From contig NZ_JAPEOZ010000001.1 of assembly GCF_026340655.1 (NCBI RefSeq), forward strand, positions 9,424,001 to 9,488,000: a stretch of 64,000 bases of DNA. The letters are read 5' to 3'. Source of the DNA: Streptomyces sp. NBC_01275. Lineage in GTDB: Bacteria; Actinomycetota; Actinomycetes; Streptomycetales; Streptomycetaceae. Positions 48,103 to 56,658 of this stretch are shown piece by piece. Both the position numbers and the translations under genes were made by a program. Under the pieces are notes generated by a model, which saw only the letters and a list, made by a program, of their open reading frames with translations, made no database searches and was not told where the DNA came from. How positions within the stretch are numbered: the first letter of the stretch is position 1; each line of letters starts with the position of its first letter.

Positions 48103-49122
48103 ATGAGACGCATGACTGACACTGCTGAGGGCGAGGTTCTCACCGACGTGCACCGGGGCGTCGGCCGGATCCTTCTGAACCGACCCAAGGCGCTCAACGC
48201 CCTGACGACAGGCATGGTCGCGGCCATCGACGGTGCGCTCGCCGCATGGGAGCACACACCGCTGTCCGCTGTGGTGATCGCCAGCACCAGTGTGAAGGCC
48301 TTCTGCGCCGGCGGCGACATCCGCACGATCCGCGAGCACAGCCTCGCTGGGGATGCCGAGGCCAGTGAGCGGTTCTTCGCCTCCGAGTACCGGCTCAACG
48401 CCCGGATCGCCGAGTATCCCGTGCCGGTCGTGTCGCTCATAGACGGCATGTGCATGGGCGGTGGTCTCGGTCTGTCGGTCCACGGCGCCTTCCGCGTCGT
48501 CACCGAGCGTGCGGTGCTGGCGATGCCCGAGACCGGCATCGGTTTCTTCCCCGACGTCGGGGCCAGCTACTTTCTGCCGCGGCTGCCCGGCGCGATCGGC
48601 ATGTACCTGGGACTGACCGGGCACCGGCTCGACGCGGCCGACGCCCTGTACACGGGTCTGGCCACGCACTTCGTCCCCACGGACAGGCTCGGTGCGGTCG
48701 GAGATGCCCTGGCAGACAGCCCCGGCGCCCCGGTGGACGTCGTCCTGAACCGTCTTGCCGACCGTTCCCCGGTGGGGGAGAGCAGGCTGGCGGAGGTACG
48801 TGGGGAGACGGACTGGGCGTTCGGCGCGCCGACCCTCGGCGAGATCGAGAAACGCCTGCGTCACCTCGACACCGCCTGGGCGTCAGACGCGTTGATCGCC
48901 TTGGAGTCCGCCTCGCCGCAGAGCTTGGAGATCACTCACGACCTGCTGGCCCGGGGCAGACAGCAGACGTTGCGCGGGTGCCTTGACACCGAGCTCACTC
49001 TCACGCGCACGACCATCCGCACGCCGGACTTCCTGGAGGGCGTCCGAGCGGCCTTGGTCGACAAGGACCGCAGTCCCACCTGGGAACGTGAGGTGCAGGG
49101 CGGACAGACACTGCCCGCCTGA
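48103..49122 (+). CDS. 3-hydroxyisobutyryl-CoA hydrolase-like crotonase-superfamily protein
   Basis: 339 aa from ATG 48103 (GGAG six bases upstream; ATG 48112 is an alternative). Crotonase fold: GRILLNRPKALNALTTGMVA, VVIASTSVKAFCAGGDIRTI (first oxyanion site), PVPVVSLIDGMCMGGGLGLS (second oxyanion site), VLAMPETGIGFFPDVGASYF (Glu and Asp of HIBYL-CoA hydrolases) and the long C-terminal domain ending DFLEGVRAALVDKDRSPTWE. Length and the ETGIGFFPDVG motif favour the valine-pathway hydrolase over enoyl-CoA hydratase. It follows the ADH remnant by 57 bp. Confidence 0.88.
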   Translation: MRRMTDTAEGEVLTDVHRGVGRILLNRPKALNALTTGMVAAIDGALAAWEHTPLSAVVIASTSVKAFCAGGDIRTIREHSLAGDAEASERFFASEYRLNARIAEYPVPVVSLIDGMCMGGGLGLSVHGAFRVVTERAVLAMPETGIGFFPDVGASYFLPRLPGAIGMYLGLTGHRLDAADALYTGLATHFVPTDRLGAVGDALADSPGAPVDVVLNRLADRSPVGESRLAEVRGETDWAFGAPTLGEIEKRLRHLDTAWASDALIALESASPQSLEITHDLLARGRQQTLRGCLDTELTLTRTTIRTPDFLEGVRAALVDKDRSPTWEREVQGGQTLPA

Positions 49123-49194
49123 GCATGTGCGCGTGAGCAGGTCCTCAGAACTGACCGGGGCGAGGCGGAGCTTGCCGAAATCGGCGCGTGGTTC

Positions 49195-49268
49195 GTTCAT
49201 GCCGAGTTGCGCGGCGCGGATCGCGGTGACGTGCCCGCGGTTCCGGCGCCGATGGTGACGACGCCTTA
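49195..49268 (-). pseudogene. Short remnant of an FAD oxidoreductase N-terminus
   Basis: On the minus strand VVTIGAGT is followed, one base out of frame, by GHVTAIRAAQLGMNEP, together matching the FAD-binding start of dihydrolipoamide-dehydrogenase-like enzymes (VVxIGAGxGGYVxAIRAAQLG). About 25 codons remain, frameshifted. Confidence 0.4.
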
Positions 49269-49326
49269 GTGCGTGCTCACGAAGTGCCCCCGTTCCGAGG
49301 ACATGGTCGGCTCGTGGAGCGACCGG

Positions 49327-49950
49327 TCATGCGGCGCGGATGTGTGGCGCCAGGGTGGCGTGGATCTGGTCGCGGATGTCGGCGAGCACGGCTTCGTCGC
49401 TGCGGTGCAGGCACACGGTGGCGGTGGTGCTGATGTGGATGATCGCGGTGATTACCCGCGCCAGCGTTGCCGCGTCGGCGGCGCCGATGTCCTCGTTGCG
49501 GGTGAGCAGGCCGGTGATGCCGTCCTCGAGGCGGCCGGCAAGGGTCAGGCCTACTTGCCGGTAGGGCTCGGCCGGGTCGCCGAAGACGAGTTCGTGCAGG
49601 TAGGTGCGGCCGTTCTCGATGTGCTCCCTCACGCACTCCACCACGGGGCGGATGAGAGCGATGACCGGCTCCAGCGCGCCCTGTCCGACGGCGGCGTTCG
49701 CGGCGGCGAGGCCGTCGTCGACGGCGGCGGCGAACTTCTCGTTCTGCACCATGATCAGCAACTCGGCCTTCGTGGACGCGTACCGGTAGAGCGTCCCGAT
49801 CGCGACATCGGCCCGGCGGGCGACCTGCTGCGTCGTGACCCTGTCGACGCCGTGTTCGACGAACAGCTCGCGGGCTGCGGTCATGATGCGCTCGCGTTTG
49901 TCCTGTTTGGCCCTCTCGCGGCGCCCGATCGGCATGTGACCGCTTCCCAT
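49327..49950 (-). CDS. TetR-family regulator of the divergent four-gene operon
   Basis: 207 aa from ATG 49950 with AAGGGGGG upstream (GTG 49968 and an internal ATG are alternatives). HTH: RRERAKQDKRERIMTAAREL, FVEHGVDRVTTQQVARRADV, AIGTLYRYASTKAELL. The ligand domain contains ALEPVIALIRPVVECVREHI and ENGRTYLHELVFGDPAEPYR, which is strikingly similar to the TetR at 54966-55553 (IDNGRTYLREMVFGDPEEPR), so the two are paralogues. Two TGAGT-N2-ACTC sites with 16-bp spacing lie in the divergent promoter region shared with the oxidoreductase operon. It is likely a self- and operon-repressor; ligand unknown. Confidence 0.88.
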   Translation of the reverse strand: MGSGHMPIGRRERAKQDKRERIMTAARELFVEHGVDRVTTQQVARRADVAIGTLYRYASTKAELLIMVQNEKFAAAVDDGLAAANAAVGQGALEPVIALIRPVVECVREHIENGRTYLHELVFGDPAEPYRQVGLTLAGRLEDGITGLLTRNEDIGAADAATLARVITAIIHISTTATVCLHRSDEAVLADIRDQIHATLAPHIRAA

Positions 49951-49974
49951 GGGGACCCCCCTTGACAATATTTC

Positions 49975-50002
49975 TGAGTGGACTCATAGTTGAGTGTACT
50001 CG
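49975..50002. promoter_or_regulatory. Pair of TetR operator-like palindromes
   Basis: TGAGTGGACTCA (49975-49986) and TGAGTGTACTCG (49991-50002), centres 16 bp apart, between the TetR gene and the 50.1-53.8 kb operon. The paired arrangement suggests two dimers on one face, as for other TetR proteins (inference). Confidence 0.65.
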
Positions 50003-50108
50003 GATTAGCGGCGTGGGGCGAGGTTGCGAGGTCCTCGGATGTCGCGCCGGGTTTGCCGATTCAGTCTCATACCTGGATAAATAGGACAAGAATTAGGAGC
50101 GGCGCCCC

Positions 50109-51104
50109 ATGAGAGCGTTCGTCGTCACCAAGTACAAGGAGCCGCTGCAGGAGGCGGACGTCCCCGAGCCCACCGTCGAGGAGCACGACGTGCTGGTGCA
50201 GATGGAGGCCGCCGGACTGAACCCGCTGGATGAGAAGATCCGCGCCGGTGAGTTCAAGCAGATCCTGCCCTACAAGCTGCCGCTGATCCTGGGCAACGAC
50301 GTCGCGGGCACCGTCGTCCGCGTCGGGACGGCGGTTCGCGGCTTCAAGCCCGGAGACGAGGTCTACGCCCGGCCCGACGCCGGCCGCATAGGCACGTTCG
50401 CCGAGCGCATCGCCGTAGCGGAGGGCGACCTGGCGCTCAAGCCCGCTTCGATCAGCATGGAAGAGGCGGGCTCGCTGCCGCTGGCGGCGCTCACGGCGTG
50501 GCAGGCGCTGGTGGAGCGCGGGAGGGTGCGGCCCGGGCAGAAGGTTCTCATCCACGCCGGCGCCGGCGGGGTCGGTTCGATCGCGATCCAGCTCGCCGCG
50601 CACCTCGGTGCGAGCGTCGCCACGACCGCCAGCGGTTCCAACGCGGACTTCGTGCGCGCACTCGGCGCGGACACGGTGATCGATTACCGCACCCAGGACT
50701 TCGAGCAGCTCCTGACCGGCTACGACCTGGTGCTGGACAGCCTCGGTGGGGAGACTCTCGAGAAGTCCCTGCGGGTGCTCAAGCCCGGCGGCAAGGCCAT
50801 CGGGATCGCCGGTCCCCCGGACCCCGCGTTCGCCCGCGAGGCCGGCCTGAACCCGCTGCTGCGCCTGGCGGTCGCAGGCCTGAGCCGCAAGATCCGCAAG
50901 CAGGCGAAGAAGCTCGGCGTGACGTATGAGTTCCTGTTCATGCGCGCCAGCGGCGACCAGCTTCGCCAGATCACCGCCCTCATCGACCAGGGCGCGGTGC
51001 GCCCGGTGGTGGGAAAGGTGTTCCCCTTCGACCAGACCCCGGACGCGCTGCGATCCCTGTCCCAGGGCGGCACCCGCGGCAAGGCCGTCATCGGCAACAG
51101 CTGA
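50109..51104 (+). CDS. Zinc-independent MDR-family NADPH oxidoreductase (quinone reductase/enoyl reductase-like)
   Basis: 331 aa. GroES-like N-terminal domain (VVTKYKEPLQEADVPEPTVE, LVQMEAAGLNPLDEKIRAGE, ILGNDVAGTVVRVGTAVRGF) and Rossmann domain with KVLIHAGAGGVGSIAIQLAA (AxGGVG NADP motif) and YDLVLDSLGGETLEKSLRVL. Zinc ligands are absent, as in quinone oxidoreductase and 2-enone reductases. First gene of the operon 50109-53842, divergent from the TetR gene. It is a close paralogue of the oxidoreductase at 59824-60837: both share NPLDxxxRxGEFKQ and LSRKIRKQAKxLGVxYxFxFM. Confidence 0.9.
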   Translation: MRAFVVTKYKEPLQEADVPEPTVEEHDVLVQMEAAGLNPLDEKIRAGEFKQILPYKLPLILGNDVAGTVVRVGTAVRGFKPGDEVYARPDAGRIGTFAERIAVAEGDLALKPASISMEEAGSLPLAALTAWQALVERGRVRPGQKVLIHAGAGGVGSIAIQLAAHLGASVATTASGSNADFVRALGADTVIDYRTQDFEQLLTGYDLVLDSLGGETLEKSLRVLKPGGKAIGIAGPPDPAFAREAGLNPLLRLAVAGLSRKIRKQAKKLGVTYEFLFMRASGDQLRQITALIDQGAVRPVVGKVFPFDQTPDALRSLSQGGTRGKAVIGNS

Positions 51105-51187
51105 CCCGCCGCAACCGCGACGGGCGACACGAAACACACAGCGACACAGAACACACAGCGACACAGAACACGCAAGGAGAATCCGTC

Positions 51188-52054
51188 ATGAGCAGCACCG
51201 ACACCCCGAACGAAGCCGTCATCACCTCGTACGCGAAGGCCCCGGCCCGCACCGTCAGCGTCGACGGCGTCACCTACGCCTACCGCGAGCTGGGCCCGAA
51301 GGGCGGCATCCCCGTCGTCTTCTTCGTCCACCTCGCCGCGACCCTGGACAACTGGGACCCCCGCATCATCGATCCCATCGCGAAGGGCCGTCACGTCATC
51401 ACCTTCGACAACCGCGGTGTCGGGGCATCCACCGGTCAGGTGCCGGACAGCGTCGAGGCGATGGCCGACGACGCCTACACCTTCATCAAGGCGCTCGGGT
51501 ACGACAAGATCGACGTCTTCTCCTTCTCCCTCGGCGGCATGGTCGCTCAGGCCCTGGTGGTGAAGCACCCCGAGCTCGTCCGCAAGCTGGTCCTCACCGG
51601 CACCGGGCCCAAGGGCGGCAAGGACATGGACAAGGTCGCCAGAGTCACCTACTGGGACATCCTGCGTGCCACGTTGACCCGTTCGGACCCCAAGGAGTTC
51701 CTGTTCTTCAACCGCAATGCCACCGGTAAGCCCGCCGCACGCGCGTTCGTCAACCGGCTCAAGGAGCGCACCGTCGACCGCGACGCGGACATCAAGACCA
51801 AGGCGTTCCAGACGCAGCTGAAGGCCATCAAGAAGTGGGGGCGCTCCGCCCCCGACGACCTGTCGACGATCACGCAGCCCACCCTGATCGCCAACGGCGA
51901 CAACGACCGCATGGTGCCGTCGGTCCTGTCGGAGGACCTGCACCGGCGCATCAAGGGCAGCGAGCTGATCATCTACCCCGACTCCGGGCACGGCGGCATC
52001 TTCCAGTACCACCAGGAGTTCGCCCCCGTAGCGGTCGAGTTCCTGGCGCGATGA
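51188..52054 (+). CDS. Alpha/beta-fold hydrolase (HLDNWDP subgroup)
   Basis: 288 aa. Core motifs: VVFFVHLAATLDNWDPRIID (His of the oxyanion region, no HGG/HGW), VITFDNRGVGASTGQVPDSV, nucleophile FSFSLGGMVAQALVVKHPEL (S-x-S-LGG), Asp in LIANGDNDRMVPSVL and His in YPDSGHGGIFQYHQEF. It is paralogous to the hydrolase at 56707-57546 (DNWDPLL, FSLGGF, GHGAQFQY). It may cleave C-C or ester bonds of an intermediate; substrate unknown. The 80-bp gap before it carries ACACACAGCGACACAGA direct repeats. Confidence 0.88.
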   Translation: MSSTDTPNEAVITSYAKAPARTVSVDGVTYAYRELGPKGGIPVVFFVHLAATLDNWDPRIIDPIAKGRHVITFDNRGVGASTGQVPDSVEAMADDAYTFIKALGYDKIDVFSFSLGGMVAQALVVKHPELVRKLVLTGTGPKGGKDMDKVARVTYWDILRATLTRSDPKEFLFFNRNATGKPAARAFVNRLKERTVDRDADIKTKAFQTQLKAIKKWGRSAPDDLSTITQPTLIANGDNDRMVPSVLSEDLHRRIKGSELIIYPDSGHGGIFQYHQEFAPVAVEFLAR

Positions 52055-52085
52055 CCACCACCTGACCAGGAAAAAGGGCAACATC

Positions 52086-52892
52086 ATGAGCACGTCACCG
52101 GTCGCCGCGCCCCTGGAAGTGAAGAAGCCTCTCACCTCTTCGATCCTGCTGTGGGTGCGCACCGACCAGCCCCGCCAGACCGGCATGGACCACTGGAAGG
52201 GCCCGCACTCTGGGATCATCTCCGCCACCCCGGGCCTGGAGGAGTACCGGCAGATCCACCTCGCCGAGCACAATCCGGGCCTGTGGCCGGTGACCGACGG
52301 GGTCGAGACCTCGATCCCCGCCGACCGGAAGATCGACGGCGTCGCGGAAGTCACCTTCCAGTCGGCGCTTGCACCGCTGCACGGACGCAAGCAGACGAAG
52401 CTGGCCTACGCGGACGAGATCAACGTGTTCCGCCGCACCCTGCTCTACGCCGGCCCGCCGAACTCGTCCCGCTGGTACGACGTCGCAGGCCCCGGACAGA
52501 CGGTCGGTGCCCGCGCTCTGATCTACCTGCGCCGCAGAGACGGGGTCGGCGCCGGCGCCTTCCGGAAGTTCGTCAATGAGCAGCTCGCCCCTGCGCTCGC
52601 CGGCACCGGAGTGCTGAAGGAACTGCGCACGCAGACGTTCCTGCCCTGGACGAAAAAGCTCTGGGACACCCCGGACGTCGCCCACGACAACCCCCACGAC
52701 CAGCACTTCCACGCCTCGGTCAGCCTTGGCTTCACCGACACCGCGGCACGGGACGCCTTCTTCACCGGCAACGCGATCGAGGACCTGTCCAACCGGCTGG
52801 CACCGCAGGTCTCCGCGATCCACGCCTACGACGTCGCCGCCGCCCTCACCTACGTCAAGAACGGCGACATCCTCCCGCACTACGAGGAGTGA
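52086..52892 (+). CDS. EthD-like dimeric alpha/beta-barrel protein
   Basis: 268 aa, no signal peptide. It contains two ferredoxin-like halves: RQTGMDHWKGPHSGIISATP with EEYRQIHLAEH (an EthD-type motif of the dimeric alpha/beta barrel superfamily), then ALIYLRRRDGVGAGAFRKFV with LAPALAGTGVLKELRTQTFL. DHWKGPHS is similar to the RRHGPLV/HWxxxH motif of EthD and related stress-responsive barrels. EthD proteins accompany ether or aromatic monooxygenation and lactone metabolism without a defined reaction. It starts 31 bp after the hydrolase and is followed by the hydratase gene 116 bp on. Confidence 0.72.
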   Translation: MSTSPVAAPLEVKKPLTSSILLWVRTDQPRQTGMDHWKGPHSGIISATPGLEEYRQIHLAEHNPGLWPVTDGVETSIPADRKIDGVAEVTFQSALAPLHGRKQTKLAYADEINVFRRTLLYAGPPNSSRWYDVAGPGQTVGARALIYLRRRDGVGAGAFRKFVNEQLAPALAGTGVLKELRTQTFLPWTKKLWDTPDVAHDNPHDQHFHASVSLGFTDTAARDAFFTGNAIEDLSNRLAPQVSAIHAYDVAAALTYVKNGDILPHYEE

Positions 52893-53008
52893 GCAGTGCA
52901 GGTGGGGCGGGACCGCCGGACCTGCTCGGCAAGTCCATCCGCCCCGGCGTCCTTCCCCTCCTCGCGCCCAAATCGCCGTCTGAACCCCTCACGCATCCGG
53001 AGCCAACC

Positions 53009-53842
53009 ATGAGCGAGCAGCAGAGCACCATCCACTACGAGCGCACCTCACCGCAGATCGCGAAGATCACCTTCGCCAACCCGCCCGTCAACCTCATCGT
53101 CGGCGAGACAGTCCTGCGTCTCATCGAGATCGTCACCGAACTGGCCACCGACCCGGACATCCAGGTCGTGCTGTTCGACAGCGCCACCCCCGACTTCTTC
53201 TACAACCACTTCGACCTGGCCGCCGCCGCCGACTTCCCCGCCTCTGAGGACCCGGACGCGGTGCCGGCATGGACGAATCTGGTCCTGGAACTCTCCAAAG
53301 CGCCGTACATCACGATCGCGGCCATCCGTGGACGCACCCGCGGGGGCGGGAACGAGCTCGCCCTCGCCCTCGATCTGCGCTACGCCAGTCGTGAGAAGGC
53401 GATTTTCGGACAGCCCGAGGTCGGTAGCGGACTGCTGCCCGGCGGTGGCGGCTCCGAACGCCTCCCCCGGGCCATCGGACGCGACCGCGCCCTGGAGGCC
53501 ATCCTCACCAGCGACGACTACGACGCCGACACCGCCGAACGCTGGGGCTGGGTCACCCGCGCCCTCCCCGACAGCGAACTCGACGCCTTCGTCGGCACCG
53601 TCGTCGCCCGACTCGCCTCCTTCGACCGCACCTCACTCGCCTCGGCCAAGGCCCAGATCAACCGGGCGACCCTGCCCCCGGACGCGGACCTGGTCGCCGC
53701 GTACGGTGAGTTCGCCCACTCACTCACCCTCCCTGGTTTCCTCACCCGGGCCGCAGGCACGCAGGCCGTCGTCGAACAGGCAGGCATCGACTTCGAGTAC
53801 CGGCTCGGGCACTACATCGGCATCGCCAACCAGCAACGCTGA
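53009..53842 (+). CDS. Enoyl-CoA hydratase/isomerase-family protein (crotonase fold)
   Basis: 277 aa from ATG 53009 (GGAG upstream; a longer frame to 52889 is rejected for lack of a ribosome site). Crotonase motifs: IAKITFANPPVNLIVGETVL, QVVLFDSATPDFFYNHFDLA, first oxyanion region; ITIAAIRGRTRGGGNELALA, second oxyanion region; FGQPEVGSGLLPGGGGSERL, where the catalytic Glu of hydratases (ExxxG) is partly conserved. Stand-alone members of this subgroup lack strong CoA-binding features, so a non-CoA substrate is possible. Last gene of the operon, with a very strong terminator 10 bp after the stop. Confidence 0.85.
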   Translation: MSEQQSTIHYERTSPQIAKITFANPPVNLIVGETVLRLIEIVTELATDPDIQVVLFDSATPDFFYNHFDLAAAADFPASEDPDAVPAWTNLVLELSKAPYITIAAIRGRTRGGGNELALALDLRYASREKAIFGQPEVGSGLLPGGGGSERLPRAIGRDRALEAILTSDDYDADTAERWGWVTRALPDSELDAFVGTVVARLASFDRTSLASAKAQINRATLPPDADLVAAYGEFAHSLTLPGFLTRAAGTQAVVEQAGIDFEYRLGHYIGIANQQR

Positions 53843-53852
53843 CACCCATCGA

Positions 53853-53894
53853 AAACGAGGACGGACGCGGCCGATGCCGCGTCCGTCCTCGTTT
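53853..53894. terminator. Strong terminator of the 50.1-53.8 kb operon
   Basis: Perfect 18-bp stem AAACGAGGACGGACGCGG (53853-53870) with a 6-nt loop CCGATG and the exact complement at 53877-53894 ending CGTTT. Confidence 0.95.
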
Positions 53895-54086
53895 GCCGCG
53901 GGGCCCACCTGATTTCCGACGTCTTCGGCATCGTGGTCGGATCGGGCTGCCGGATCGACCGCCGATGTCATCCACCGCTCGACGGCCGCGACGGTGCACC
54001 GCTTCTGGACACCGGCCGTCCAACTTTTCGAACAGGGATCACTGGGTCCCGACGTGAAGAGATCACGTCGGGACCGAAGATCAAGC

Positions 54087-54848
54087 TCAGGCGTCCGTGC
54101 TGTGCAGGTCCGGGTAAAGTGCCTCGACCGGGCCGCTCAGAGCCGCCTTGACCCCCTTGGTCAAGTCGTCGGCCAGGACCTCGTATTCTCCGGCCTCGAC
54201 GGCGTCGTAGACCGTCGTCACCAGCTGCGTCGGCAGCATCTTGGGTCCTTCGGCGTGCGCGGCCATATCGGTGTCGACGTAGCCCATGTGCACACCCGTC
54301 ACGTGGACGCCCATGGGTGCGAACTCGATGCGCAGCGAGTTGGTGGCCGACCACAGTGCGGCCTTGGACGCGCTGTAGGCGCCGCCGAAGGCATACCAGC
54401 TGGCAACGGAGTGCACGTCGATGAGGGCGGACCCCTTCTTGGCGGCGAGGATCGGTGCGAAGGCGCGGGCGAGGAAGACCGGTCCGAAGAAGTTCGTCTC
54501 CATGTTCGCCCGGATGTCCGCCTCGGTGACGTCCAGCAGGCTCGCGCTCGGCGGGGTGGCGCCCGCGTTGTTGACGAGCACGGTGACATCCGCCGCGGCG
54601 GCCACGGCCGCGTCGATCGACGTGCGGTCGGTGACGTCAAGGGTCAGGGGGACGATGCGGTCATCGTCCCAGGCGCGGGGGGAGCGGGCGGTGGCGTAGA
54701 CCTTGACGGCGCCGCGCGCCAGGGCGTCGTGGACGAAGTGGGTGCCGAGACCGCCATTGGCGCCGGGACGAGGACGACTGCTCCATCGAGGGAGGGTATG
54801 GGTTCCTTCTTTCCGAGGGGGATGCGACGTGCGTGACGGTGCACGGAT
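54087..54848 (-). pseudogene. Short-chain dehydrogenase/reductase with a frameshift in the NADP motif
   Basis: The main frame reads GANGGLGTHFVHDALARGAV, LTLDVTDRTSIDAAVAAAAD, VTVLVNNAGATPPSASLLDV, SALIDVHSVASWYAFGGAYS (catalytic Ser/Tyr), ASKAALWSATNSLRIEFAPM and ends DLHSTDA at 54087. The preceding residues PSLDGAVVLV lie in another frame: GTCCTCGTC-CCGGCGCC lacks one base compared with VLVTGANGG. A start is also doubtful: AAGGAACCC is followed by ATA where ATG is expected before CCCTCCCTCGAT. So either a recent pseudogene or a base-call error. Confidence 0.7.
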
Positions 54849-54914
54849 GGAGCGACGAACGTCGTCCCGCGATGGGAGAATGAGCGGAGCCACATTTGAG
54901 CCCACGTTATATTG

Positions 54915-54941
54915 AGTACAATCATAACTGATTGCAGTCAG
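54915..54941. promoter_or_regulatory. Operator region of the TetR gene at 54.97 kb (shared palindrome copy 4 plus CTGA…TCAG)
   Basis: AGTACAATCATAAC (54915-54928) matches the shared 14-bp element at 10 of 14 positions and copy 1 at 12 of 14; CTGATTGCAGTCAG (54928-54941) is a second near-palindrome adjoining it. Confidence 0.45.
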
Positions 54942-54965
54942 AAACTATACCTGGAGGACACCGCC

Positions 54966-55553
54966 ATGCCTCTCGGACGGCGCGAGCGGAACAAGCAAGA
55001 AAAACTCGACCGCATCGTCGCTGCCGCCAGTGAACTGTTCACCGAACGCGGCGTCGACGAGGTCACGACCCAGCAGATCGCGGACAAGGCCGACATCGGC
55101 ACCGGGACCCTGTTCCTTTATGCCAAGACCAAGGGCGAACTCCTCCTCCTTGTCCAGAACGCCAAGTACGTCGAAGCACTTGAGCGGGGCCGGGCGGACG
55201 CCGAGACCGTCCCAGTCGTGCTGGACGCGGTGCTGGCGATCGTCCGGCCGATCGTCGAGTGCAACCGCATCCAGATCGACAACGGACGCACCTACCTGCG
55301 AGAGATGGTCTTCGGCGACCCCGAGGAGCCCCGGCACGGCGCGGCACTCGCCATCGTCGCGCAGACCGAGGAGGCCGTCGCCGCCGTGCTGCGCCGAGAC
55401 GAGCGGGTCGCAGAGGGCGACGCCGCGACGCTGGCACACATCGTGTCCGCCGTGATGTTCCTCAGCATGGCGGCGAGCGTGAACATCGCCTTGAGCGTCG
55501 AGGAGATCGTGCAGGACATCCGGGGTCAGGTTGAGGTCCTGCTGCCTCGCTGA
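54966..55553 (+). CDS. TetR-family regulator, paralogue of the 49.3-kb regulator
   Basis: 195 aa from ATG 54966 with TGGAGGA upstream (an ATG at 54912 would extend into the operator). HTH: RRERNKQEKLDRIVAAASEL, FTERGVDEVTTQQIADKADI, GTGTLFLYAKTKGELL. The effector domain shares VLAIVRPIVECNRIQIDNGR, TYLREMVFGDPEEPRHG with the regulator at 49327. It is divergent from the broken SDR gene, its probable former target, and upstream of a transposase remnant. Ligand unknown; the conserved NGRTYL(R/H)E(M/L)VFGDP segment suggests the same ligand class for both paralogues. Confidence 0.88.
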   Translation: MPLGRRERNKQEKLDRIVAAASELFTERGVDEVTTQQIADKADIGTGTLFLYAKTKGELLLLVQNAKYVEALERGRADAETVPVVLDAVLAIVRPIVECNRIQIDNGRTYLREMVFGDPEEPRHGAALAIVAQTEEAVAAVLRRDERVAEGDAATLAHIVSAVMFLSMAASVNIALSVEEIVQDIRGQVEVLLPR

Positions 55554-55607
55554 AGCGCGGCCCGGCCTCAGGCCCAGGCGACCATCCGGGTAGTCCTAGG
55601 CTGCGGC

Positions 55608-55890
55608 ATGGCCCGAATCCCCGAATGGCAGGTCATCCGGCCGTTGCCGCCCATACCGGCATCTGCTCGCCTGGAAGATCGTCGGCATCGTGCTGGCGGT
55701 GCTGCGTTGTGACCAGCGGCCCGGCGATCTGGCCGGCGGGAACGGGGTGCGCCGCACCACCGTGAGCCGGTGGGTGCGGCGGTCGTGGGCCTGCTGGCCG
55801 CCCGTGCCCCGCGCCTGGACCGCGCGTTGCAGAAGATCGCCCGAAAGGGCGGCGGGGTGGCCCTGCCGGTGTTCTTACTGAGGCGACTGG
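55608..55890 (+). mobile_element. IS5-like transposase remnant (HTH part only)
   Basis: ATG 55608 begins MARIPEWQVI, then in shifting frames come LAWKIVGIVLAVLRCDQRPG, DLAGGNGVRRTTVSRWVRR and LAARAPRLDRALQKIARKGG. This is the helix-turn-helix leader of IS5/HARBI1-type DDE transposases (…LDRALxKIAxxGGxVxLxDGT). At least two frameshifts are needed, and the DDE catalytic part is missing. No terminal inverted repeats could be paired. Confidence 0.6.
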
Positions 55891-55946
55891 GAGCCGGCCT
55901 CGTGCTGCTCATGGAACTGAGCTGGGCTTGCGTCGGTCGGCTGCAG

Positions 55947-56561
55947 TCAGGTTTCTGGACGCCTTGCCGCCGGCTGGTCGCTGTTGCCCTGTGCCAGTGA
56001 CGCGAGAATCTCCTTGCGGCAGACATCGAGGATTTCATCCGCCAGCGGAGAACCGTCCGGGCATGCCCGCGACAACATGATCGCGCCGACCGAATGGGCG
56101 AGCATGTCGATCATCGCGATACGGGCCGCGCGCCCGTCCGCATCCCCAGGCGCGTCACCGTGGGCGGCGGCCTGGAGAACCGTCAGCAGGCTCTCGATCC
56201 CCGCCGCGAACTCCTTCTGGATGTCCGCCGGTTGACGTGCGGCATCGCCACTGAGGGCCGCGATCGTGCAGCCGTCACCATGCCCGTCGCGATGCTCCCG
56301 CGAGACGTAGCGCTCGACGAACTCGGCGGCGTCCCGGCCCTCGGCCTGCGCCGCGGTCTGCGAGAGCCCGATTGCGGACGCTTCGGCCATCAGGTCGGCC
56401 TTGGAGCGGAAGTGCTTGTAGAACCCGCCATGGGTGAACCCGGCGGCTGCCATCAGTTCTGCCACGCCGACACCGTCATAGCCGCGCTCCCGGAACAGCC
56501 TGGAGGCTGTCGCGACGATGTGGGCACGGTTCTGCTCTGCCTGTGCCTTGGTGACCCGCAT
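55947..56561 (-). CDS. TetR-family regulator (NemR/AcuR-like subgroup)
   Basis: 204 aa from ATG 56561. HTH: KAQAEQNRAHIVATASRLFR, ERGYDGVGVAELMAAAGFTH, GGFYKHFRSKADLM. The ligand domain includes FVERYVSREHRDGHGDGCTI-AALSGDAARQP and a regular C-terminus DEILDVCRKEILASLAQG. It is the same subgroup as the truncated TetR at 41561 (GxTxGxFYxHFxSKxDL; GDGC/DDGC), with a conserved Cys. The near-perfect shared palindrome at 56659-56672 lies between its start and the divergent hydrolase gene, so this complete protein is the best candidate binder of the five-copy element. Confidence 0.88.
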   Translation of the reverse strand: MRVTKAQAEQNRAHIVATASRLFRERGYDGVGVAELMAAAGFTHGGFYKHFRSKADLMAEASAIGLSQTAAQAEGRDAAEFVERYVSREHRDGHGDGCTIAALSGDAARQPADIQKEFAAGIESLLTVLQAAAHGDAPGDADGRAARIAMIDMLAHSVGAIMLSRACPDGSPLADEILDVCRKEILASLAQGNSDQPAARRPET

Positions 56562-56658
56562 GTCCAGCCGTCCCTTCTTCGGTCGACGCTCGTCGCTCGT
56601 CGCTCGACGGTCCACCATGCATAGATGTCGATCGACATCAAAGAGGTTGACTTTTTAG

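Noticed and set aside
46372..48864. 830-codon extension of the HSL hydrolase frame
   Set aside because: Residues before the ATG at 47283 are antisense to the alcohol-dehydrogenase and crotonase genes; a good ribosome site marks 47283.
52889..53008. 40-residue N-terminal extension of the enoyl-CoA hydratase
   Set aside because: Low-complexity Pro/Ser peptide, no ribosome site; the crotonase fold begins right after ATG 53009.
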